A stretch of 60,464 bases of DNA from Prevotella sp. UBA2456 (GTDB taxonomy: Bacteria; Bacteroidota; Bacteroidia; Bacteroidales; Bacteroidaceae), in the NCBI GenBank assembly GCA_002342415.1, contig DDPY01000045.1, positions 9,727-70,190 of the forward strand, written 5' to 3'. A program made the position numbers and the translations under genes. The notes beneath the pieces were generated by a model, which made no database searches, had not been told where the DNA came from, and saw only the letters and a program-made list of their open reading frames with translations. The stretch's first letter is position 1, and every line of letters begins with the position of its first letter. This document shows positions 9,501 to 16,357 of this stretch, one piece after another.

Positions 9501-9609
9501 CACGTTTCTGGTTCATGATGCGATAGATGCCAAAGTCCAGTTCGGCATGATCCATCATGAAGATTTCTTGTAGTTTGGCGACAAACTTGTCGTAGTAATT
9601 AATGGCCAT
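6553..9609 (-). CDS. Type III Mod-like adenine-specific DNA methyltransferase
   Basis: A 1018-aa protein with the N6-adenine methyltransferase catalytic motif HIDPPYNTDTSGFLYKN (DPPY about residues 484-487) followed by the SAM-binding motif DYFAGSGTTG (about 765-774). This motif order is that of beta-class type III Mod enzymes. It is much longer than classical Mod (600-700 aa): about 450 residues precede DPPY and begin with MDHAELDFGIYRIMNQKRDE, typical of the large Mod-like family linked to SNF2 helicases. The start lies 15 nt after the SNF2 gene on the same strand, indicating one operon. It probably both marks self DNA and helps target recognition. The recognition site cannot be read from sequence. 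Confidence 0.8.
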   Translation of the reverse strand: MAINYYDKFVAKLQEIFMMDHAELDFGIYRIMNQKRDEINRFLQVDLLPQVKAALQGDGGNTQQAKQRIAEIEQMFAGMDIETLPDSNPNVAEYKKLKAQLAKGGAADDMEGEVFSHLVTFFSRYYDGGDFLSKRRYKDNTYAIPYNGEEVKLHWANSDQYYIKTSEYFRNYTFVLPTSRRKVHFVLKDASTEQNNNRAANNMERRFALYKPENEGELVVEVTEEGELNINFTYELMPKATKQDALKAEAFEAVKPLIPEGFEELLTVKAPTNKEPNRTLLEKHLTDYTAKNSFDYFIHKDLGGFLSRELDFYIKNEVLHIDDLDPQHISSQLSIVKAIKQVGQKIIQMLAQLENFQKKLWLKKKFVVQSDYCITLDRVPEKLYPQIIANDAQRKEWVRLFAIDEIKGDMMTEAYSEPLTIEFLKQNPFLVLDTAFFDAKFKHQLVASMENIDEQTNGLLANSDNIQFIRFVKERFAKEISCIHIDPPYNTDTSGFLYKNNYRHSSWMSMMDERIEQSLALLSDDASFICHIDENEYENLFKLYKQHNLHNLGTVVWDKRNPMTGGHGIALQHEYITWFSPSDITISTNTEGARLILDKVKELIKKYGCVNDSLRSDYRCWLSSNNEIEGGERAYNNIDESGRVYQSVSLRAPEPRTDPKFHQPLIHPTTHKPCPVPPNGFSRTPETMAAMIERGDIIFGEDESVQPRYKMYLSYDTKKQMTSVISNAVKGKTELVKLGFDFPYCHSTTFYNTIISSCAKSNTIILDYFAGSGTTGHTIIDINRNSNISIDNLRYFLCEVNDYFNSVTKPRIEKAIYSDSWNNGKPVSRNGISQCFKYIRLEQYEDTLNNLEIKKQELDFQPDEFRESYMLSYLLDTETRDSLLNLKWFENPFAMTLKTTRDNELVTTKVDMVETFNYLIGLNVETEDWYQDDNICVVQGRTHRDGLKTLVIWRNCKVVDNNQLCMFFDKMDFRTRDTEFDVIYVNGDNTLPNLRRDEEHWKVVLTEEEFQKRMFEEE

Positions 9610-9624
9610 ATCTTGTATCTTTTA

Positions 9625-12480
9625 TTATTTCACTTTAAATCGGATGACAAACAGATTCTTCGTTTCTGTGGCTTTCACCATGCGTTGCTCCAATTCTGTT
9701 ATCATTCGTTTGCGTTGCTGGCTCACCTCCTCTTCACGGTCTTCCAGTTCATTACGCAGGCGACGCCGCTTACGTTTCATTTCTTCTACCTTCTTTTCCA
9801 GCGCCAGTTTCTCTGCTACCGATTGGGCATTGCGGGCATCACGTTCTGCCACCAAGATATTCTTCTTCAGGGTGGTGATTTCATCTTCAATGCCATCTAT
9901 CACATCATGCTCCCATTGGTAGATACGAGTTTCCTCTTGCTGGAAGAACTTCAGGTTGCGAGCATCAATCTCTTTCAGTTTGGCTGTAGAATGTTGAGCG
10001 ACATCTTGTTGTAAGTGCAAACGAATATCTTCTGTTATAATATCGGATGGCTGTTCGCTTCCACCATTCAGGAAAAGCTTTTCACAATCTTCCTGAGACA
10101 GCGCTGTACCATCGTTTTGATAGGCATTGAACAGCAGGTATTGCTCATCACTCAGGGCAGACACGCCCAAGGAAGCTAAGACCAGATAGCCCTCACCGCC
10201 ATTCAGATAGTCAGGCAGATTGGCATTCATGGGCAAAGCCTGTTGGTCGAAGATAATCTGTGTGTTCTCGTCGAGCGGCAAGGACAAGGCACAATTGATG
10301 ACATGCTGAGCCAAAGGACTACTCAGACGGTATGGTGTTGCGTCGTCTGTATTCTTCAGCATGGCGTATTTGCCTGTTCGCTGACCAGAAACAGGTGTAC
10401 GCAGCACAAAGGTGTGCTGCTCGTCATTGAAGACGGCCTCTTTGCTCAGCATGTATTTGGTGAGTTCCCAGAAGATGTGCTCATAGCGATTGAGGAAGAC
10501 GCCCGTATCATCGCGAGTCATGCGCAGATGTTCCTGCACATTGATGTCGAAGTTCTCCAGCACCTGTGAACGTACTTCCGTCATACGCTCGTCTATCTGC
10601 TGCTGCATCTCGTTTTGCAGTTGCTCAAAAGCATTGTTGATTTCCTCTTCGCTACGACACTGTTGGTATATCTCCCAGATGCGCGACTCTATATCAAGCG
10701 TATCTGCCTGGCCTAACACTTCGTCGCTGGCACCAAACACATCGTCGAAGAGCTTGAACTTGGTAGATAGCAGATTGAATACACGCACATCAGCATAATT
10801 GCGCGTGTTCAAGAAATTGACGACTACCACATCAAATTTCTGCCCATACCTATGGCACCTGCCAATGCGTTGTTCTATACGTTGCGGATTCCACGGTAGG
10901 TCATAATTGATGACTAAGGAACAGAACTGGAGGTTCAGTCCCTCAGCTGCTGCCTCTGTGGCTATCATGATGTCTGCCTGATGCTGAAAGTAGTCAACAG
11001 CAGCGGCCCTGCGGTCTGCCGCCTTAATGCCGCTCACTTTATCTGGATGCTCTAAGCACCACTTCTTGTATATCTCGTTGGTTTGTGGTTCGCTGGCCTT
11101 ACCATTAAACAGCACGATGCGCCCATCATAACCCGTTGATTCCAGATAGTCTTTGAGGAAAGCCTGTGTCTTGGTGGATTCTGTGAAGATAAGTGCCTTA
11201 CGTTCTGCACCCTCTTCTTCCAACTTTTGGAATGCTTCCTTCAGAGCCTTGCTAAGTGCCTTGGCCTTTGACTCCTTCTTGATGCCTTTGGCTTTTTCGA
11301 TAAAGCCTGCAATGGTCGCGATTTCTGCATTCAGCCGTGGGATGTCTATTTCGTCTGCATCGAAGAGTCCAGACGATTGGTGCTCACCATCGTCTCCCTC
11401 TGGTAACTCTTCGTAGTCGTCTAAGCTCCACTCGTCCTCGTCCACTAGGTCATCAATGTCAAAGCGTTCCTGCTTTTCGTTCTTCAGCATACGCTCCAAC
11501 CGTTCCTTGATGTGCTCCAGCGTATAGACAAGGGCGTAGGTTGATGATGCGAGAATCTTGCGGACTATCATTGTGGTAAGCTTACGCTGGGCTGCAGGTA
11601 CACTATAGATATCCTTGCGCCGCAAGAAGTCACTTATCTCCTGATAGAGTGTCTGTTCTTCGTCAGTAGCCTTGAACTTCTGAGTAAGAGGCAGACGATG
11701 GGTGTAGTTGATGTATTCACGAACATCCTTTCGCAATGTTCTGGTATATAGCTTCTGTATGCGCTGGCGAAGCTCTTGAAGGTTTTCGCCTTTACCATAT
11801 TGTTTGCGGAAGGATTTCTCACTGCCAAACAAACGGTCATCAATGATACTGGTCAAGCCATATAGTTCCATCAAGGAATTCTGGAAAGGTGTAGCCGTCA
11901 ACAAGAGTTTGCGTACACCTGTCAGCGCATCACGCACTTCAGCAGAGGTACGTGCAGAACTGCGATAGACGTTGCGCATCTTGTGGGCTTCATCTATCAC
12001 GGCCAAATCGAAGGCATGAAGGAGTATGTGCTCCTTATGCTTGGCAGCAAAATTATAACTACAGATAATGGCTCGCTTGGGACTTAGTGGATTCCGTCCC
12101 TCTCGATGATAGGCGTTGTAGTTCTTGGTGTCGAGTATCTCGCTGGGGATGCCGAACTTGTCTAAGAGTTCTGCTTCCCACTGCTTACGCAGGGAGGCAG
12201 GGCAGACTATCAGAATCTTACGTTTGCCTGTAGCCCAATACTGGCAAATCACCAATCCGGCTTCGATGGTTTTTCCAAGTCCTACCTCATCAGCCAGCAC
12301 CACACCTTTAGACAGAGGACTGCTGAAAGCAAACAGCGCTGCATCAATCTGATGGGGATTGATGTCAACGGTACTGCTCAATAGCGACTGTGACAATGAG
12401 CCCAAGTCACCATTGGCCTGCTGCTGGGTGAGCAGAGCCGCATAGTAGCGTGCATGATAGCGAGTGATGCCTGATGCCAC
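9625..12480 (-). CDS. SNF2/RapA-type helicase of the restriction module
   Basis: A 951-aa superfamily 2 ATPase of the SNF2 group: Walker A DEVGLGKT (about 64-71), DEAH box VIDEAHKMRN (about 161-170), TATPFQN motif III, and C-terminal motifs ATEAAAEGLNLQF and QRIEQRIGRCHRYGQ (about 530-545). The last 90 residues form a highly charged coiled coil (EEMKRKRRRLRNELEDREEE). SNF2 proteins remodel or translocate on duplex DNA. In DISARM class 1 the DrmD SNF2 protein likewise travels with an adenine methylase, but the other DISARM genes (DUF1998, PLD) are missing here. First gene of the minus-strand operon. Its upstream region holds a short palindrome. Confidence 0.8.
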   Translation of the reverse strand: MASGITRYHARYYAALLTQQQANGDLGSLSQSLLSSTVDINPHQIDAALFAFSSPLSKGVVLADEVGLGKTIEAGLVICQYWATGKRKILIVCPASLRKQWEAELLDKFGIPSEILDTKNYNAYHREGRNPLSPKRAIICSYNFAAKHKEHILLHAFDLAVIDEAHKMRNVYRSSARTSAEVRDALTGVRKLLLTATPFQNSLMELYGLTSIIDDRLFGSEKSFRKQYGKGENLQELRQRIQKLYTRTLRKDVREYINYTHRLPLTQKFKATDEEQTLYQEISDFLRRKDIYSVPAAQRKLTTMIVRKILASSTYALVYTLEHIKERLERMLKNEKQERFDIDDLVDEDEWSLDDYEELPEGDDGEHQSSGLFDADEIDIPRLNAEIATIAGFIEKAKGIKKESKAKALSKALKEAFQKLEEEGAERKALIFTESTKTQAFLKDYLESTGYDGRIVLFNGKASEPQTNEIYKKWCLEHPDKVSGIKAADRRAAAVDYFQHQADIMIATEAAAEGLNLQFCSLVINYDLPWNPQRIEQRIGRCHRYGQKFDVVVVNFLNTRNYADVRVFNLLSTKFKLFDDVFGASDEVLGQADTLDIESRIWEIYQQCRSEEEINNAFEQLQNEMQQQIDERMTEVRSQVLENFDINVQEHLRMTRDDTGVFLNRYEHIFWELTKYMLSKEAVFNDEQHTFVLRTPVSGQRTGKYAMLKNTDDATPYRLSSPLAQHVINCALSLPLDENTQIIFDQQALPMNANLPDYLNGGEGYLVLASLGVSALSDEQYLLFNAYQNDGTALSQEDCEKLFLNGGSEQPSDIITEDIRLHLQQDVAQHSTAKLKEIDARNLKFFQQEETRIYQWEHDVIDGIEDEITTLKKNILVAERDARNAQSVAEKLALEKKVEEMKRKRRRLRNELEDREEEVSQQRKRMITELEQRMVKATETKNLFVIRFKVK

Positions 12481-12494
12481 CTTCTGTTCTCTTT

Positions 12495-12512
12495 TTGCAA
12501 GCGGACTTGCAA
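12495..12512. promoter_or_regulatory. Candidate operator upstream of the SNF2 gene
   Basis: TTGCAAG-CGGA-CTTGCAA is a perfect 7-bp inverted repeat 14 nt from the SNF2 start codon. Its size suits a dimeric repressor or R-M controller protein, but no controller gene is adjacent. Confidence 0.4.
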
Positions 12513-12578
12513 CATTTGTGCGGCCAGGCTCCCTGAAGGCTGCGAGGTTAGTAATCTCAGTTCTACACCTGTGGACAT

Positions 12579-12614
12579 AAAAAACGTGGAGCCAGTCCTG
12601 TTGCCCGTTCCACG
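12579..12614 (-). terminator. Rho-independent terminator of the candidate RNA
   Basis: Minus strand: CGTGGA stem, 18-nt loop, TCCACG, then TTTTTT. Confidence 0.75.
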
Positions 12615-12896
12615 ATTCAAAGGCTCTCGCATTGCCCAGTCAGTCGAAACGAGCAACGCAGAAAGCCCCCACGCAGAATGCTATAGTAATCACCCACACA
12701 GATATACCGGTGGCTGTCACACCACCTGCGTATATACACAATATGGGCTGTCTATTAACATCCCAAGGGGCGTCCTCCGCTGCCTTGTTCTTGACTGACT
12801 GTTTGAACTTGCGAGATTCTTGAATCGTCAAAACCAAGGCGTCCAGAAAACGCCTATGTCCATGATGTCTGCACAGCAGCCCGAAGGGCACTATGC
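12579..12896 (-). ncRNA. Candidate structured noncoding RNA, about 315 nt
   Basis: On the minus strand a TAATTTTGC box (12909-12901) is followed by a highly foldable stretch ending in a Rho-independent terminator. Visible helices in order: a 5' hairpin closing on a GCCC-TTC-GGGC tip; a hairpin AGGCGT/ACGCCT; then one long rod made by CGATTCAA/TTGAATCG (8 bp), TCTCGCA/TGCGAGA (7 bp) and CAGTCAGTC/GACTGACTG (9 bp), topped by ATATAC/GTATAT and GGTGG/CCACC. No RNase P, tmRNA or SRP signature was seen. A 6S-like RNA or an unknown class are possibilities. Open frames within it have no ribosome site or family resemblance. Confidence 0.65.
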
Positions 12897-12900
12897 GCTT

Positions 12901-12909
12901 GCAAAATTA
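12901..12909 (-). promoter_or_regulatory. -7 box for the candidate RNA
   Basis: TAATTTTGC read on the minus strand, placing the start of transcription at about 12894-12896. A -33 TTTG at ideal spacing is not obvious. Confidence 0.55.
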
Positions 12910-13015
12910 CAAATTTCTGTTGACTTCGCCGCAGGATTTGGCAGAAATATGACGGAAGACGTTGCAAATTGGCAAATTTTTTGGCCTTAGATGTCAGAAA
13001 GTGATGAAAATTTAG

Positions 13016-13023
13016 TAATTTTG
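13016..13023 (+). promoter_or_regulatory. -7 box for the HIRAN-like gene
   Basis: TAATTTTG lies 25 nt upstream of the start at 13049. Confidence 0.5.
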
Positions 13024-13048
13024 TGGGCTGTAAATAAAACTACTGACA

Positions 13049-14407
13049 ATGGCTGAATATCAACTGAAGATAAGAGGCGTGCACTATGGTGCCAATGGCG
13101 ACTCCGTGGCCGGACAGAAGGACACGGAGCAGGCCCACAGGCGTACGCTCGAACTGCTCAGTTGGATAGACCGCGAACGCCCTGTCGTGGTGCTGGCGGC
13201 CGAACCGGCCAACCACATACACGGTGCTGCCATCAGGGCCCGTGCAGGAGGCAGGTGGATAGGACGTGTGGCGTTTGAATGCATCGACCTGGCACAGTCG
13301 CTGCTGCGCCAGAGCGGACGGACGATGCTGCTGGCGAGGGTGAGCGAGGTGGCCGTCAGGCGGCACGGCTACGTGATGGTGACGGTGAGCAGCGACGAAC
13401 TGCAAAGCGTGGAGCCGCTGCAGCCAGAGATAGAGTGGCAGGCATGGATGAGCGACGTGCCGCTGCTGCCTCCCAGTGAACAGCTGTGGGCAGAGCAGGA
13501 GGCGGCCTGCGTGCTGGACGAGTTGCTGCTGCCTCACTATGCCGCCGGGCAGCTAGAGGAGCTGAAGACCTATCTGGACATCTGGGTGAAGGGCTGCAGC
13601 CACGACCTGAGCCGCGAGGCACGGCAGAAGCGGTCGGCCTACATCGAGTGGCTGGAGGCTGTCAAGGACAAGGAGGTGCGCCTGCTGGCCGAGCCGCTGA
13701 AACAGCAGCGGGCACGGATATGCGAGCGGGAATACCTGGACGAGCATGCCACGACGTGGTGGACGGCACGGATGGAGAGCCAGGAGGTGCAGCAGCTGTG
13801 GCGCCAGTGGCGGCTCAAGAACGCAGGCCGGCTGTGGCTGGGACTCAGGCGCATAGACACGCTGCTGAGGCAGTTGCCTGGCGAGCTCTATGGTGACATC
13901 GGACAGCTGGACGTGATGCTCTCGCGCCTCTACTATATGAACACGCCGCTCAGGGCCTTCCAGGCCATCATGGCACTGATGATGCTGAGGCAGCTGACAT
14001 GCCAGGAACTGAAGATTGAGATGCGCCCCATGACGGAGGAAGACTACGGGCAGGACGGTCGCATAGCCGACCCCATGATGATTCCCACGACGATAGCGCG
14101 CGTGGTGGCCTTTGGCGAGACGCAGTGCGACAGGAGCCAGCGGCAGACCATCCAGCAGTTGGTCTATTGGCTGCGCGACGACTACGAGCAGAGCCATCCT
14201 CTTGAGATAGCGTCACTCGCGGAGGACACTCAGGCCAAGCTGACAACAGCCATCGAGCGGGCCGCCTCGCGATCAACGATACAAAACAATGTATATCCGC
14301 AACCAGGCAGTCAGCCCAACATTGGCTGCGACCAGCATGAGGCTGAGTTCAAGATACTGCCAGCGGCACAGGAAGACAAAAGGAGAATTGGCGATGGACA
14401 AGAATAA
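13049..14407 (+). CDS. HIRAN-like domain protein of unknown function
   Basis: A 452-aa protein. Residues about 45-110 read like a HIRAN domain (VVVLAAEPANHIHGAAIRAR, then WIGRV and a hydrophobic strand near RTMLLARVSEV). HIRAN domains bind DNA 3' ends and accompany helicases, nucleases and mobile elements. The rest is helical and rich in Trp, Arg and Gln, with no catalytic motif seen. The last 40 residues contain NIGCDQHEAEF, a motif repeated near the N-terminus of the next protein. The gene is strikingly GC-rich compared with the restriction genes to its left, suggesting different origin. Its end overlaps the next gene by 14 nt. Confidence 0.55.
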   Translation: MAEYQLKIRGVHYGANGDSVAGQKDTEQAHRRTLELLSWIDRERPVVVLAAEPANHIHGAAIRARAGGRWIGRVAFECIDLAQSLLRQSGRTMLLARVSEVAVRRHGYVMVTVSSDELQSVEPLQPEIEWQAWMSDVPLLPPSEQLWAEQEAACVLDELLLPHYAAGQLEELKTYLDIWVKGCSHDLSREARQKRSAYIEWLEAVKDKEVRLLAEPLKQQRARICEREYLDEHATTWWTARMESQEVQQLWRQWRLKNAGRLWLGLRRIDTLLRQLPGELYGDIGQLDVMLSRLYYMNTPLRAFQAIMALMMLRQLTCQELKIEMRPMTEEDYGQDGRIADPMMIPTTIARVVAFGETQCDRSQRQTIQQLVYWLRDDYEQSHPLEIASLAEDTQAKLTTAIERAASRSTIQNNVYPQPGSQPNIGCDQHEAEFKILPAAQEDKRRIGDGQE

Positions 14408-15026
14408 ACAGGAGGAAGCACAGCGGGTGATAAATGTGTATGGCTTTGCCAACATAGGGTGCGACCAGACGGGTGCCACGTTTCAGACGGTAGTGCAGGC
14501 ACCGCCGCAGCCATTCAGCGAGGCAAAGACAGAGGAGACGGGGGACGCTGAAGCGACCGCTTCGCAGGAAGAGTCTGTCGAGACGATGGAGAATCACGAC
14601 CGGCAGGAGACCTTTGCCGACCGCGTGAAAGCCATCGTGCGCAAGGCAGCAACCAAGAACGGGCAACGGGTGGAGAGCAATGCCAGAGGGCATGCGGGCG
14701 CGTACATATATCATATTGATGCAGAGGCGTTTTGCAAGGCTATGGACGAAATGGTGAGTTCGTATGGTCAGGATTTGCAAGCGTTTCTGGGCGGTTCGCT
14801 GAATTGCGTCCAGGTGACAAAGGTGTGTTTGTTCATTGGGCATGTGATCAGAATGCACGTCATCAACGATATTAACCTTCAAATGGCCGATATTGTGTTT
14901 GCCTTTGAAGGCTATTATGACAATCTCCAGACCGTGAAAGCCAAACTCGGCGACAAGAAGACTACGAGCGACCAGAACGTGCTGTTGGGCACTTTCCAAG
15001 GGCTTTTGAAGAAGTACAAGGGTTGA
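14394..15026 (+). CDS. Conserved hypothetical with NIGCDQ motif
   Basis: A 210-aa protein. The start at 14394 was chosen over an earlier in-frame ATG because an AGGAG-type site precedes it and the overlap with the upstream stop implies translational coupling. Residues 13-30 carry INVYGFANIGCDQTGATFQ, echoing the C-terminus of the HIRAN-like protein. A low-complexity acidic linker follows, then a compact helical domain (about 85-210, from FADRVKAIVRKAA to LLKKYKG). No family was recognised. The shared motif suggests both proteins contact the same partner or each other. Confidence 0.55.
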   Translation: MDKNKQEEAQRVINVYGFANIGCDQTGATFQTVVQAPPQPFSEAKTEETGDAEATASQEESVETMENHDRQETFADRVKAIVRKAATKNGQRVESNARGHAGAYIYHIDAEAFCKAMDEMVSSYGQDLQAFLGGSLNCVQVTKVCLFIGHVIRMHVINDINLQMADIVFAFEGYYDNLQTVKAKLGDKKTTSDQNVLLGTFQGLLKKYKG

Positions 15027-15057
15027 ATTACCGTAAATAACTTTCGAGTTATTCAGG

Positions 15058-15125
15058 GTTATCCAGTAAGACTTTGATATTCAGCGATTTGCTGAGACAA
15101 AGTTTTGCTGGATAACTTTGTTTTT
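15058..15125 (+). terminator. Long-stem terminator
   Basis: GTTATCCAGTAAGACTTTG pairs with CAAAGTTTTGCTGGATAAC (19 positions, two as G-U), with a smaller TCAGC/GCTGA hairpin at its tip, then TTTGTTTTT. It is stronger than needed for a simple terminator and may be a small RNA 3' end. Confidence 0.6.
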
Positions 15126-15200
15126 ACCATTAGTTATTCAGAATCTTTGCAACGTGATTCAGAAATCACGCAAAGTCAAACTTTCAAATGATTATAGAAT

Positions 15201-15668
15201 ATGGTAAAAACAGATTTTCAGAATGAGGCCCTTCTGGCAGAGCAGGAAGGCACTTTGCTCCAGGAAGAGGAACAGACGGACGAGTATCTGGTATCAAAGA
15301 TGTTGGAGTGGCTGATGCCTTGGGCGGAGAAGACCGACGGCGAACAGGCCGTGGGCTACTGGCAGGACACGCTGCCTACGACGATGATGGTGAAGCTGCT
15401 GGAACTGTGGCTGACCGAGGAGAACCGCGAGCGACTGCAAACAATGCTGCAGTTCTACCATCCGCTGGATCGTGCGGCTATGGCGTATGCACTGCTGACG
15501 TATGTGATGACGGGCCATAAGATGACGTTCAAGACGGCAGTGGCAAAACAGCACTACAAGACGATGCTGGAGGCCATCAAACAGGATATGCCTGAACTGA
15601 CGTTTGCCGGGCACATGAAGTATATGATGCGCAAGTACGGACCGAAGAAAGTGAAGAGTGAAAAATGA
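15201..15668 (+). CDS. Helical protein of unknown function
   Basis: A 155-aa acidic-to-basic helical protein: Gln/Glu-rich N-terminus (NEALLAEQEGTLLQEEEQ), a central Trp/Leu-rich region (VGYWQDTLPTTMMVKLLELW) and a Lys-rich end. No signal peptide, membrane segment or known motif was seen. It is the first gene of a run of small genes leading to the DUF3987 protein, with overlapping stop/start (ATGA) to the next gene, so it is co-translated with it. Proteins of this kind accompany BT4734/DUF3987 genes in Bacteroidales; function unknown. Confidence 0.6.
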   Translation: MVKTDFQNEALLAEQEGTLLQEEEQTDEYLVSKMLEWLMPWAEKTDGEQAVGYWQDTLPTTMMVKLLELWLTEENRERLQTMLQFYHPLDRAAMAYALLTYVMTGHKMTFKTAVAKQHYKTMLEAIKQDMPELTFAGHMKYMMRKYGPKKVKSEK

Positions 15669-15859
15669 AGAATATGGAAGTGGTGACGAATCTGCATGGT
15701 GTGACGGTCAAGCGGTGCTGTGCTTCGTGTGAGCACAAAGGCATTGAGGCCGACGGCACGAGGGTCTGCACGAAGATGCTGCTGAAAGTGAAGGGCGACT
15801 TCTGTTGCGGACTGTGGCAAATGTCATACGGACTGAGAAGATTGAACATTGAACATTAA
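15665..15859 (+). CDS. Small cysteine-rich protein
   Basis: A 64-aa protein with a CCASCEHKG motif, a further Cys in RVCTKM and a GDFCCGLW motif: six or seven cysteines arranged like a small zinc ribbon. Its start overlaps the stop of the preceding gene by 4 nt. The last residues (NIEH) are encoded by the start of a GAACATT tandem repeat. Likely a zinc-binding accessory of the mobile module; actual role unknown. Confidence 0.6.
   Translation: MKNMEVVTNLHGVTVKRCCASCEHKGIEADGTRVCTKMLLKVKGDFCCGLWQMSYGLRRLNIEH
15843..15857 (+). repeat. GAACATT tandem repeat
   Basis: TGAACATTGAACATT at the 3' end of the cysteine-rich gene. The same unit recurs at 19021-19053. Confidence 0.6.
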
Positions 15860-15879
15860 GTAATAACCGAGTCGAAGGT

Positions 15880-15948
15880 GTGAGCGGAGAAAACGTAACC
15901 GGTATAATTGAGCTCAAACTAAAATCTTCGCTTTCTCCTGAAGCTCAC
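15880..15948 (+). other. Imperfect stem-loop between genes
   Basis: GTGAGC-GGAGAAA pairs with TTTCTCC-tgaa-GCTCAC across a 38-nt loop, in the leader of the next gene. It could be a leader structure or a weak terminator. Confidence 0.4.
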
Positions 15949-15965
15949 TCTAATTCGAATCGATT

Positions 15966-16304
15966 ATGAAAAAGGTATTTTTGAAGAACGAAGAAGTAGT
16001 GATGAACGCCCTGAAGAGGGGTTTGAAGGTAGAAGGTCGCCTCTGGTTGGAAGAGACGGAGGATGGCCAGTTGGTAATCTGTTTCCAGCAGTACGACCGC
16101 AAGCCAAGAGGCTTCTATAGCGACCGTCTGATACACCGTCTGGAACATGGTTGGGTGAAGGAGTCGAAAGAGCGCATCAAGCTCTTCGAGAGTCTGCCCA
16201 AGGATCTTGGTACAGCCCGTGTGTTGGCCGTTATCGACCGTGAGATGCGCGAGGCCAAGAATGCCCTGATAGACCGCGAACTGGACTTGATAGAGTTTTG
16301 TTGA
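15966..16304 (+). CDS. Small protein preceding the DUF3987 gene
   Basis: A 112-aa basic protein. The first half looks like a small beta-rich module (LWLEETEDGQLVICFQQY) and the second half is helical (SKERIKLFESLPKDLGTARV). No family was recognised. It lies 53 nt upstream of the DUF3987-type gene on the same strand and belongs to the same module. It may be a DNA-binding or adaptor protein, but nothing in the sequence proves this. Confidence 0.55.
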   Translation: MKKVFLKNEEVVMNALKRGLKVEGRLWLEETEDGQLVICFQQYDRKPRGFYSDRLIHRLEHGWVKESKERIKLFESLPKDLGTARVLAVIDREMREAKNALIDRELDLIEFC

Positions 16305-16307
16305 ACA

Positions 16308-16335
16308 ACGGATTTAACGGATTTGACGGATTTTA
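16308..16335 (+). repeat. Three copies of a 9-nt unit
   Basis: ACGGATTT(A/G/T) three times in a row between two genes. Similar short-period repeats mark other junctions of this module. Confidence 0.6.
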
Positions 16336-16357
16336 TCAACTACGAAATTGACGAATT

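Noticed and set aside
2511..12480. Calling the restriction module DISARM or BREX
   Set aside because: No DUF1998, PLD nuclease, BrxL, PglZ or BrxA/B-type gene is present in the window.
12640..12891. An 83-aa minus-strand open frame with a hydrophobic C-terminal half
   Set aside because: It overlaps the helices of the candidate RNA almost exactly, has no ribosome site and resembles no family; base-pairing explains the conservation-like pattern better.
12579..12896. RNase P RNA, tmRNA or SRP RNA as identity of the candidate RNA
   Set aside because: The conserved cores (GAGGAAAGTCC-like, tRNA-like end with a peptide tag, GGTCAGG-type SRP loop) are not visible.
13486..13896. Several long antisense and shifted frames inside the HIRAN-like gene (up to 214 aa)
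   Set aside because: The gene is GC-rich, which leaves few stop codons in other frames. The proteins are Arg/Ala/Gln-rich nonsense.
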